DNA of 64,000 nt. Source: Stagonosporopsis chrysanthemi (Eukaryota > Ascomycota > Dothideomycetes > Pleosporales > Didymellaceae). Shown piece by piece: positions 48,101 through 57,994 of the stretch (positions within the stretch are counted from its first letter, which is position 1; each line of letters begins with the position of its first letter). Below the pieces are notes generated by a model, which ran no database searches, had not been told where the DNA came from, and saw only the letters and a program-made list of their open reading frames with translations. The translations under genes and the position numbers were made by a program. The stretch is from contig JAFISE010000040.1 in the NCBI GenBank assembly GCA_022560025.1, positions 1 through 64,000 of the forward strand, in the 5' to 3' direction.

Positions 48101-51100
48101 TTGCAGAGAGAAGCTTAGCTAGTGATTGCTAAACGATCTAAAGAATACTGTGATCTTGTTCACGGAACGGCAACTGGCGCTCTTGATCTGCAATTGATTG
48201 CTTCAATCAGCCAACCCTCGCTGCAACATCCGCATGAAACTTCAAGGGATCGCTCGCTCGCCAAATTCTGAAATCCGCTGATCGTTTTAATTTTCCGCAA
48301 CAAGCCTGTAATCGCCTTCGGGAATTGCCGCCTTGTCAGAAATGTTCGACTTGCGACGGCAATAATGGCTGGTTGTTGTGCCTTCCTCCAGGCTCTTGAA
48401 TATTAATTCTTTATCTCGGAATTCAGTCACAAAGAGAATACCTAGGATGGCGACAACACAATTTGCAGATAGAAGTAACACAGGATGCGTTATGAAGGAT
48501 CTCTTGCCTCCAGCTACCGTATCTGGTGCTGTTACTCACGGCACGCCCATTCATTGTCAGCGTATGACGTATCACGATATTCGCGTCGAACGGCCGATAA
48601 TACAACTGCAAACATGTTCTGATCAAGACAGAATCTATGCATAGAACTCGATGACGAGCGTCTGCGTCCTGCCGTCCGTACCATCGCTGTGCGAGCACAT
48701 GCAACAACGGGGCCAATTGTCGTTTTGGTGCCTTACTTGAGTGGGAAGCCCGGCGCACCTCGCGCCCCACTAAACCCGTCTTTTCCCCAGACGCTTGCCG
48801 CCCGCAGCTCGACTGCGTGTGTAGGCTACACTCCAGCCGCTCACCCTATCAGCACATCATGCGCAAGGGCTGAGACATACACCTGGATCCTACGCAGGAA
48901 TAAGGCAGGCCACGGAGGGTAGGAACTGTGCTGATCGTGTCTAGAAGCGCAGAGCCCACGAATCCTTACCGAAGTTCTGTCGTGTTACACTGGACCTTTG
49001 GCATGCCGTGAACTTGTTACACAGAATGATCGCGAAGAACCTGTAGCATAAATTCTTGTAGAAGCAAGGCTCAAGGTACGGGGGCTGCACTGCTCCTTCC
49101 CAAGATGCTTACAAACAACAGCACGAGGAGTACCTTCCAAATGGATGTCAATCGCACTTTCGGACAGTGGTCAGCCCAGTCCTCCGTCATTTGACTGCCC
49201 CTCCAAATCTTGGCTTAACGCACAACTGCCTCAGCGGCATGTATCCTACCTAGTCTTGAGGTACGTTGTAAGTACCTCGCTACATCCTTCACAGTCTGGT
49301 CAATGTTCATTGGCCGTCTCTCACTGAACACCTTCCTATGCGCAGAAGGCCAACCGGCAAGAACCCACACCTGATGCTCCACCGAGGACGATTACATGCA
49401 CTGCTGTGCTCCATTGTGAGCCTCCCTGATGAATAACGCCCCACGCTCAACGCAGTAGCTCTGCGTTAATTCCGTCGCTCTGCTCCGACGCTTTACGGAC
49501 TGAATTCCGCAATTCCTGCGCATCACGCGTTTCAATGGCGCCAGCTACTGCTGTAACCGTAACCTTGCAGCTTTCCAAGCCTCCCAGCGGGTCAACTGTC
49601 TGTATCGGCCTTTCGATCGTCCGCTTCCCGAGCCAGCTGCCCGGCAATTGTTTCCAGGCAAAAGCCTCACGTCTGGTGTACGGCCCGACGCATACCCTTG
49701 TTGACGCACGACAACAACTGCCAGCATCATGTTGACTTTACGAGGTAAACCGAAAGAATTGTATGCAATTCGTTGTTCTCGCATCGTATTACTTGTCGTG
49801 GACTTCAATGCCGCCGAACTTCCGCACTTGCGGCTTAACAAGCTCATGGGTTTGCCGCGCCAGACCCTTGATCGGCTCCGAACAGTTGATTTGCCAGACT
49901 CGGCAACCATTTGGACCCTGCTTCGGTGACGTCGCCAATGTCATGATAGAAGAAATGCCTCCGGTGCTCAAGGCGTGTTTGCACAAGGATCCTTTCAGCA
50001 ACACCAGACGAGCGAAACCCCATGCGTAAGGACGTCCTTCAATCTCCGTGCCCCAGAGTGTCCACAACGGCTCCACTTAGCGGAGCAAAGCGAACTCAAC
50101 AACGGAAACCAATCTCTTAGGCAGTGGAGCATTACCCAACAGAACCTTGCTGGTGGCCACCTCGCCAGCAATGTCTCAAGTGGGAGCTAGCCTCTCACTG
50201 TTGGACGAAGCGCAGTGGCTCAAATTGGTGCAGTGCGCAGTTCCTAAATCTGCGGGTGGGTGACTGACCTTTCGAGGCCTTCATCTTCCTCCTATCGTCC
50301 TCCGCAGCAACACATTGCAATGTTCATGGCTATGAGCTAAAGGAGTCGACCGTACTCACCACGTTTGCTATGCTACAAGGCATCAGATTGGTGCGTTGCA
50401 TACAAAGGTGGCGTGCATAGGCCAAGTGGGTTGGCGAATACTATAGTAGTCCTTAACATGCTATGGTGTAACGTATATGGCTTCGCAATACCCCCACGCT
50501 TCCTGCACATCTTGTTGCCCTTACTGCAAGTCGACGAGGTCAACCCATCGCCCGCGCTCACTCTCGGTTGAGGCTCTCGATCAATGTAACTCAGCGATCA
50601 TCGGCCACGAAGTGTGGCGACGTACATGCGCTGCAGACTTTAACATCATCGCTCCCAGCCGCTGTGAGCCGCTGTGCATGATTTAAGCACACTCTGCTTC
50701 GTGCGAGACGTTAGCCTGGTGTGGACGTCGACTCATCGGTAACAGTGGGGAGACGGTAAGCGTTACTGCGTCAGCGTCTCAACATACATACGTACGTCCA
50801 GATGGTTCATTTTTGTCCACGCGGCCCTTACCGATAGCAGTAGGTCGAGTCGAGTAAGGGAAATGCTGAGATGGCAGTCACTCAAACTACTGAGGTGAAT
50901 GGAATACGCTTCCGCTCGCTGTTGCATTGCACTTCTTACAAGGTATGACGCAGCTCTAAGGTGGTCTGGCTGGTCGTTCATCTGAAGGTACGCCCTTTGA
51001 AAGAAATATTGGCTACGCAATTCAATTGGGAATCTTTTGGGCTACTATGATTTGTGTCCAGCAAGATCACACTGCTAACTCACACGCCATGAATTTGGAC

Positions 51101-52253
51101 CAGTGCCGGAGGGGTTATCCGACGCTTCGATCCTTCTCTAAAGAGGAGCACTAGAGAGGTGTTCGTCCACTCACAAACCTCTGCGAGCTATACCACTATA
51201 CAGTTGGAACCTCCAGTTGGTTGGTCAGTTGATATCCTTCTGGGATATCGTAGCCTTGCAGCATTTATTGTCGCTGTTCAGAGCATCAACACCTCGAATG
51301 TACACATCAAGTAGTGCTCAGCTAGTAATACCATACACAACTCTCACATTACCAAATCAATGCCATCGCCTCTCGATTCTTCGCCACAGCTCTCTACATA
51401 CCCAGCAGACTATTGCCAGCGTCTCCTGCTCAGAACCAAACAACCCACCGTCAGACCAAGCTTATCTCGTCTCCTTTGCAATCAACTCCAGACACCGCAT
51501 CTTAGCACTGCACCGTATCCTCATCGCAGACGACATCATTCGCGTACTTTGCCCCCCCTCCTCTTATCCCCTATCTAAACTTCCAAACAAGCCCATTCAA
51601 CTCCAGAACATCCTCCAAGCACGGACGCAAGATCCCCTTCACCATTCATGACAACATATCCCGTCTGGGCGGGGGTGTCCGTTATGCGGCATTCCGGTGT
51701 TGCACGGTTCGTCACGCCCGGGATTTGAATTTTGGCCTGGCCACGGCACGCTGTGGCTAGGTCATGTGTGTGTGTGTGTTACTCGGGACGGGAGCTTTGC
51801 TGGTGCAAAGCCAGTCACACGCGGGGTGGGATGGATGGAGACATGTCGAGCTGTGGTGTGGAGAAGAAGGCGATCAGAGCAGGAAAATGACGGGGGGAGG
51901 GGGGTGGGTGGTGTTTGGAGCACAGCCCACAGATCGCGGTTGGAAGCGGGCGTCGTATTCGCCGTGCGGGATGTTGGAGACTGGGTGGGGATGCAACCAA
52001 GAGACGGCGACGGGGAAGGGCCGGGGTTTTTGTTTGTACCGTGCGACAGCGTGCACAGTGTACGCGGAGGGTGCAAACGGCGCGCGAGTTGGGCTGCGCA
52101 AACAATCAGTAGACACGCAGATGCCACGGGCGGACGCAGTAGCAAACCATGCTGTTTGCCTACGTGGATATAATGACTCCTCGACGCTCGTCCGCGATGC
52201 ACACACACCTCTCCTTGGTCTCCGTGTTGCTTTCTTGCTGCCTTCATCTCACC
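45120..52253. other. 7-kb gene-poor region upstream of the AmdX-like gene
   Basis: No gene I can support. 45.1-46.7 kb likely holds the promoter and leader of the AmdX-like gene; GC-rich overlapping frames of up to 198 codons (46073-46669 plus) are low-complexity and mutually overlapping. At 49447-50076 on the minus strand two protein-like frames can be joined by a GTAATA...CAG intron (49718-49792) but match no known family. At 51217-51651 an unrecognised 144-codon plus frame lies in C/T-rich sequence. A (TG)n tract is at about 51764-51779. No tRNA, 5S rRNA or transposon was found. Confidence 0.5.
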
Positions 52254-52574
52254 ATGTCATCCCCTCGCGACGCAAACAAATCGCCACCCGCAAAGCCGCC
52301 CATGGCGACCAAGAAACCCACCCGCCTTGTCCTCCTCGCTCTCGCACTCACCCTCGCGGTAGTCGTAGCTGCAGCAGCAGCAGCAGCAGCACCCAGCTCG
52401 CCCTGGCTCGTCACCCCCCTCCTCAACGCCGTCTACTTTGTGCGCGTGGGGCTGTACTTTGCCGTCATGTGGCCGGCGGTGGCGAGCGGGCAGTTCTGGG
52501 TGTTGGATGTGCTGGGCCGGCGGGACGGGCAGCTGTGCGGGAACAAGTTTGTCGAGTGTCGGCCGTGGGAGTGA
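52254..52574 (+). CDS. Small single-pass or hairpin membrane protein, unknown
   Basis: A 106-residue frame starting MSSPRDANKSPPAKPP. After a basic N terminus there is a hydrophobic helix (residues about 23-45, Leu/Ala/Val with an eight-alanine run coded partly by GCA repeats at 52372-52390) and a second hydrophobic stretch at residues 50-72 (VTPLLNAVYFVRVGLYFAVM). The end is polar with two cysteines. Arg/Lys before the first helix suggests an N-in signal anchor. I do not recognise the family. An upstream in-frame ATG at 52149 gives 141 residues but a less regular start. A real gene is plausible from the codon pattern and the good topology, not proven. Confidence 0.45.
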   Translation: MSSPRDANKSPPAKPPMATKKPTRLVLLALALTLAVVVAAAAAAAAPSSPWLVTPLLNAVYFVRVGLYFAVMWPAVASGQFWVLDVLGRRDGQLCGNKFVECRPWE

Positions 52575-53123
52575 GGATGGATGCAGTATTGTCCGGGCTT
52601 GGGAATGGATGGGAGGGAACATGTCGACTCATGTGGTGGATAGTCTGGGTGGGGTAGGAGGGGTGGAGAAGTGGACGGGGGGCGTGGAAGACGACGGGCG
52701 AGTTGGGACGGCGCGTGCGTGGAGGGTGGAGAGGAGAGGAGATTGACCGCTGTGTTGTGTCCGATGGCAGTTTTCCACACTTTGTTAGTATCGAGCTAGT
52801 ATTTCGAATTGTGTGCTGGCTCAAGTTCCAGCCGTGATGGGGGTTTTGTTTTCGCTGTTACAGGATGACAGGCGGAGTATTGATAGTGCACTTCTCTTGC
52901 GCATTCTGTTGAGTTCATGGCTTGGGGTTGCCTGCTGTGGGTCAGAATATTATTGAAAGGGTAATTTGGGATTGGCATAGACTCGAGAGCAGAGCAAGTA
53001 AAGAGGAAGCGATGTTTATGTTTCTATTTGTCTGTCAAGTATTGCACCATCTATAGGTTAATAGTGCGGGTATCAAAGAAGTATGTGTCGCGTCAGATGG
53101 TTGCATCTTTACGGTCGTGCCTA
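52575..53123. other. 3' flanks of the small membrane protein and Med2-like genes
   Basis: 549 bp between two convergent genes; no coding or RNA feature found. Confidence 0.45.
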
Positions 53124-54270
53124 CTAGTCAAAGTTGAAAAAAGCGTCGTTGAAGGCCGAGTCGCCACCTTCGGGATTATCGTAGTCGTCCAGATTGAAAA
53201 GATCCTCAAGGTTATCAGTGGTCATGGTTTCCATGGGCTCGTCGTTGTCGTTGGCCGTGTCGTTGGCGTCGACAGCGGGCTTGCTGTCAGCTGCTTCCTG
53301 GACAGGTTTGGTATCCTTGGTCTCGTCTGCCGGTTTAGCTTCTTGCTTGGCAGGTTCAACAGGTTTCGGCTGCTCCGTTGGAGGCTTTGCGTCGGTGTTC
53401 GCGTCAGGCAGGTCGGGCATTGTGAAGTCGAGGTCCATGCTCCCGCTAGCAGCGTTGTCGTCGTCGTCGTTGCTCTTTGCGTTTGCAAAGTCTTCGAGCC
53501 CACGCAGCAGCGATGGGCCTTCGTCAATTGTGAAGTCCATGTCTCCTGACATGTCCATCATGTCGCCAGCGGTGTTGTCGCCCGATGTGTCCATGGCATC
53601 GCCAAACTCAAAGTCAAAGTCGAATTCGTGCTCTTGGTGGGTCGAAGCGGTGGGCGTGCCGTCGAACAGGGGATCTGCGGGCGGTGCAGTGTTTGTGTTT
53701 GCGGCAGGTGGCTGCGCGGGCTCGTCCTCGACCTTGGGTGGTGCTTCTGGCGTGTCGGCTTTGGCGGGCTGCTCGGCAGGAGACGCTGCTTCAGGCTGCG
53801 CGGCGGGCGTTGTGATCTCAGGCTTCACGGTCACCTCGTGCTGCTTCGCGGGCAGGCTGAGGCGCGACTCTGCAGCCAGGCGCGCGCGCTCGACCTCGTG
53901 CTGTTTCGCTGCAGCCTCGCGCTTCTTGCGGTCCTGCTTGAGCAAGGCGAGATCGCGGCGCAGCACCGTCTGGGCCAGGCGCACCTCGTTCTCGAGCTCG
54001 TCGAGGGCGTTGTGGAAGCGTTCGTTGGCGACGGGGACGGCGCGCTGCATGGCCTGCTTCATGCGGCCGGTGCCGCCGCCGGCCTGGTGCTCCTTGGTGA
54101 AGCGGCCGGCCGTGAGCAACTGCGACGGTGGTGAGTGCGATGCTCGCTGGAGGTGCGCGGGCGGGGACTCGTACCACTAGGTTCAGCATCCCCTGCAGCG
54201 CGTCGAGATTGGGGTTGCCCGGCGCCGCGGGCTGCTGGGGTGCAAGCGGCTCGGTCTTGACGGAGGCCAT
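53124..54270 (-). CDS. Acidic coiled-coil protein, possibly Mediator subunit Med2-like
   Basis: Two exons (54270-54175 and 54119-53124) give 363 residues. The N terminus MASVKTEPLAPQQP leads to LDALQGMLNLVLLTAGRFTKEH, rebuilt by the 55-bp intron, then a coiled coil (about residues 50-120, rich in Arg/Lys/Glu). The rest is disordered, rich in Pro, Ala, Glu and Asp, with aromatic-acidic motifs such as FDFDFEFGD, MDFTIDEGP, LEDLFNLDDYD and AFFNFD at the end, resembling acidic activation domains. The short N-terminal helix block is what I associate with fungal Mediator tail subunit 2, but I hold this only as a tentative match. A nuclear co-activator role fits the composition. A 328-codon plus-strand frame (53194-54180) is an antisense shadow. 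It diverges from the Pub1-like gene. Confidence 0.7.
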
Positions 54271-55236
54271 GGTGGAGGTGGCGCGCAGTGCGCAGGCGCG
54301 GGCGCGGGCGGGTGTGCTGGCAGACGTGACGTATGGGCGCGCGGGGCGACGTGTGGTGTGGTGTGGCGGGCGACGCGTGGTGTGGTGTGCTGGGCGATGT
54401 ATGGTGTGGTGCGGTGTGCCAGGCGACGCTTGCGCGATGCGCCGCTTGCTGTGACAGCTGCGAGAGAAGGGTCTCCGTTAGCCCACCTAGCGCCGACAGG
54501 ACACGGCGACACGGCGACACGGCGACACGGCCAAGACGCGCTCCCGCCGTGCGCACAAGGCACAGCGCACAGTGACAATGGCAATGGCAATGGCAATGGC
54601 AATGGCAATGGCAACGGCAACGGCAATGGCAACGGCAATGGCACGGTTGGCGCCGTCTGCGCGGCCAGCCCGCCCACAGCACCCACAGCACCCGCGGCGG
54701 GCAGGCGGGCAGGCGGGCGGCACAGGCGCAGGCGCAGGCGCAGGTCGCTGCAGTCCCACGCGCAAACGGCACCGCAACGCTCGCACTGGAAATTGCGGCA
54801 GGCGGCTCGCTGTAGGGCTAGTGCCGGCCCGCTCGCAGGCGCCGCTCTAATCACGTCGCAACCACGGCGACAGCTTTCTCACTCCTCCACCCCACAGCTG
54901 GAAGAAGCCCAGAAACAGCTACCTGTCGTTGTTTGGCGCAGGGTCCGTTTCTCGTCGTTTCCGCATCTCCTTTTGCCGTCTCCTTTCCTCTTCCCTTGTG
55001 TCTTGTCTGCGTCGACGCCGCCGTCACTCGCGCCTGCCTTAGCCGTTTCCTTGCCGCCTCAGTCGACCTGCCAACACCCCGCCTCGCCTCGCCCACGCCC
55101 ACTTTTCGTCCTGCTGCCGCCGCCCATTTCGCATCGCCTTCTCCCCTGCACCGCCGCCGACCTCGCCGAGTAGACACACACCATCTCCACCACCTTCGAG
55201 CCACCTGTCGCCCCGGCGCATTCTCCCCCGTCAGCC
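54271..55236. promoter_or_regulatory. Repeat-rich divergent promoter, Med2-like / Pub1-like
   Basis: 966 bp between outward-facing start codons. It is packed with short tandem repeats: GTGTGGTG-type units (about 54345-54420), ACACGGCG x4 (about 54500-54531), AATGGC/AACGGC x11 (54577-54642), GGCGGGCA and GGCGCA units (about 54693-54752). The right part, about 54950-55230, is C/T-rich, as expected for a leader of a highly expressed gene. All long open frames here are products of the repeats. Confidence 0.7.
54577..54642. repeat. Hexanucleotide minisatellite, 11 units of AATGGC/AACGGC
   Basis: Eleven head-to-tail hexamers, eight AATGGC and three AACGGC, lie in the divergent promoter. The repeat encodes (Asn-Gly)n in one frame, giving a false reading frame. 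Confidence 0.92.
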
Positions 55237-56986
55237 ATGGCCGACTCTGCACCCCCTGGCACCAGCCTGCCCCCGCCGCCGCCAGCTGCTGGTCCTCCTG
55301 GCTATGACGGCCAGCAGGGCAACCCTCAGCACATGCCGCCGCCCGCGCTCGCCCCCGTCATCATCCCCCAGAACACGAATCCCATCCCGACTGCCATCAG
55401 CTCGCCCATGTCTGGCGGAGTCATGTCTCCCACCAGTGCGGGAGGCTACACCCCGCGCCGTGCTGCCCCTGAGCCCAACAAGAGGGCCCTGTACGTTGGT
55501 GGACTTGACCCCCGAGTCACCGAGGACGTCCTGCGTCAGATCTTCGAGACCACTGGCCACGTTCAGAGCGTTAAGATCATCCCGGACAAAACTGCCAGCT
55601 CCCCAACCGTAAGTTGCGCCTTCAGCTTTACTCGTGACGCTATACCACCCATGGCTGTGTCCAGCCTGACCAAACCCGGCGCGCGTAGCAGCTTGAGCTT
55701 GAGCTTGAGCTTGACTGACGTCTGAACGCAGGGCTTCAACTACGGATTCGTCGAGTACGACGACCCTGGTGCGGCCGAACGAGGCATGCAGACCCTCAAC
55801 GGCCGTCGCATTCACAACAACGTAAGCATCGTAGCAAAACAGACAACGGAGTAGATTCTGACCTAGTGCAGGAAATTCGCGTGAACTGGGCGTACCAGTC
55901 CAACAACACCGCCAAGGAGGACACTTCAAACCACTTCCACATCTTCGTCGGTGATCTCTCCAATGAAGTCAACGACGAGGTTCTCCTCCAAGCCTTCTCC
56001 ACATTCGGCCCCGTGTCCGAGGCCCGCGTCATGTGGGACATGAAGACGGGCAGGTCTCGCGGCTACGGCTTTGTTGCTTTCCGTGACCGCTCGGACGCTG
56101 AGCGTGCACTGAGCTCCATGGACGGAGAATGGCTCGGTTCGCGTGCCATCCGCTGCAACTGGGCCAACCAGAAGGGCCAGCCTTCCATCTCGCAACAGCA
56201 GGCCATGGCCTCGATGGGCATGACCCCGACTACTCCCTTTGGCCACCACCACTTCCCTACCCATGGCGTCCAAAGCTACGACATGGTCGTCGCCCAGACT
56301 CCTCAGTGGCAGACCACCTGCTACGTCGGCAACCTTACCCCGTACACTTCGCAGTCTGATCTTGTTCCCCTTTTCCAGAACTTTGGCTATGTTACCGAGA
56401 CTCGCTTCCAGTCTGACCGCGGTTTTGCTTTCATCAAGATGGACACGCATGAGAATGCTGCCATGGCCATCTGCCAGCTCAACGGCTACAATGTCAATGG
56501 CCGACCTCTGAAGTGTAGCGTAGGTTGAGTCAGTTCCTTGTTTTCTTTTCTGTTACTTACTCTTCCATCTAGTGGGGCAAAGACCGCCCGCCAACCGGCC
56601 AATTTGAAGGCTACTCGCCTGCAGGTCCCAGCCCAGCTTACGCCCAAGCGCCTGGCGCGTTCTTCCCTCAGTACGGTGGCGGACCAGGTGGTCCCATGTC
56701 ACCTTCAGGTGAGCGGCACCGGAGGAAGTTACAGTACCGAAAAACACAATCTAATGCGCGGGCAGGACCTAGCCCTGGCGGACAGCCCTTTGCCCAGCAG
56801 CAAGCCGGCTTCGGAGGTCCCGGCATGAATTACCAGCAGATGCAACCGCAGCAAATGCAGCCGCAGCAAATGCAGCCGGGTAGTGCTGGTGGCTACGGTC
56901 GTGGCGCTCCTGCTCCCCAGCAGCAATGGGGTCAGCCCGGCCAGGGTGGCTTCAACCAAAACGGCTTCGGTGGCTACCAGGGCTAG
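55237..56986 (+). CDS. PUB1: Pub1/TIA1-type poly(A)- and U-rich RNA-binding protein, three RRMs
   Basis: Five exons (55237-55608, 55732-55821, 55872-56519, 56573-56708, 56766-56986) give 488 residues. RRM1 starts at RALYVGGLDPRV (about residue 83), with its RNP1 NYGFVEY restored by removing the first intron; RRM2 starts HIFVGDLSNEV with RNP1 RGYGFVAF; RRM3 starts TCYVGNLTPY with RNP1 RGFAFIKM (about 302-375). The N terminus is Pro-rich, and the C terminus is Gln/Gly/Pro-rich with repeated MQPQQ units, typical prion-like ends that enter stress granules. This is the layout of yeast Pub1 and animal TIA1/TIAR, which bind U- and AU-rich RNA and affect splicing, stability and translation. Intron 1 holds a (CTTGAG)n microsatellite at about 55689-55714. 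Confidence 0.94.
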
Positions 56987-57994
56987 ACCCTTGTCCCTCG
57001 CCTTTGTCATGTTTCGCATCGTTCAGCCTCTGCTTCCGACATGCCTGGTTGTTTACAAGGCTCTTCTTGATTAGCGTCGATCTTTGCATCCTCCTATCTG
57101 CTATCTATCATGTCCTTACAAGGAGACGTCATTTATCAAGACGGGGCGAACGGTGTGCTATTCTGTCTGGCAGACTCTGTTTTGGTTCTTGGTGCGACTA
57201 CCCTCTGTATGTTTTTCTACCGGCCGACATGGCGGTATGTCTTGTTGGGCATATTCACACGGGCTACTGTTGTTGCTCAATGGATTTCCTTACACTGCGT
57301 TCCTCTTGTTTCGATGGGTCAAATGCCTTTCATCATCTCTCCTCTATCTAAGTTGATGTCGATCTTATATTTCGATCTACCACGATCTCCTGTTGAATTT
57401 CGAAAAGCATGTGGGATATTTGCATGGCGCCCCGTTGCATACCCATACCTGTTGTCTGAGCGAGTTGTTACGTTGTCACGGCCGTAATTCTTCATCGACA
57501 TGGTTCACCTGATTTTAACGACTTTTCCTGCATGTCAACGACTGACGACCGGAAAGCGTGTGCTTGACCAGACGGTCACCTGTGCCGCAACACGACTGTC
57601 TAGAAAGCACACGTTGCGCTTGCTTTTAAGAAATAATAATTTGATAGCGGTCTTGCTCGCGAGAATAAATGAAATGCGAATTGAGAAGACATAATCTCAG
57701 ACTTGAACAACCAGATCAAACGCTCTCGATGCCTCACTACACAAAGTGCACTCCTTTGCTTGATCGCAGTGCTGACCATGCTCTCATACCTCTTCGCAGC
57801 CTCCCCTCTGTACCGGCTCTTTTGCAGCCTGACAGGAAGCCGAAGCGGAGACAGTCACGTGCGACGCCACCCAACTTAGAAATCGCGAGTCGCGTCTACG
57901 CGCGCGTAGAGTGGGTCCCTCACCACATGTACATGCATCCTCCAAACACTCTCTTTACTACGTTTCCTTTCTAGCCACCGCTTTTCTTTGCTGT
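56987..57994. other. Pub1-like 3' region and PIF1 promoter
   Basis: About 1 kb between tandem plus-strand genes. A 125-codon frame at 57110-57487 sits in what is probably 3' untranslated sequence and matches nothing. An ATG at 57911, in frame with PIF1, would add a hydrophobic N terminus and is judged less likely than 57995. Confidence 0.5.

Noticed and set aside
53194..54180. 328-codon plus-strand Ser/Ala-rich frame
   Set aside because: It is fully antisense to the spliced acidic coiled-coil gene, which has proper splice sites and natural composition; the plus frame is a shadow of Asp/Ala/Pro codons.
54358..55173. 271-codon plus-strand frame and overlapping minus frames
   Set aside because: They are created by tandem repeats and pyrimidine-rich leader sequence in the divergent promoter.
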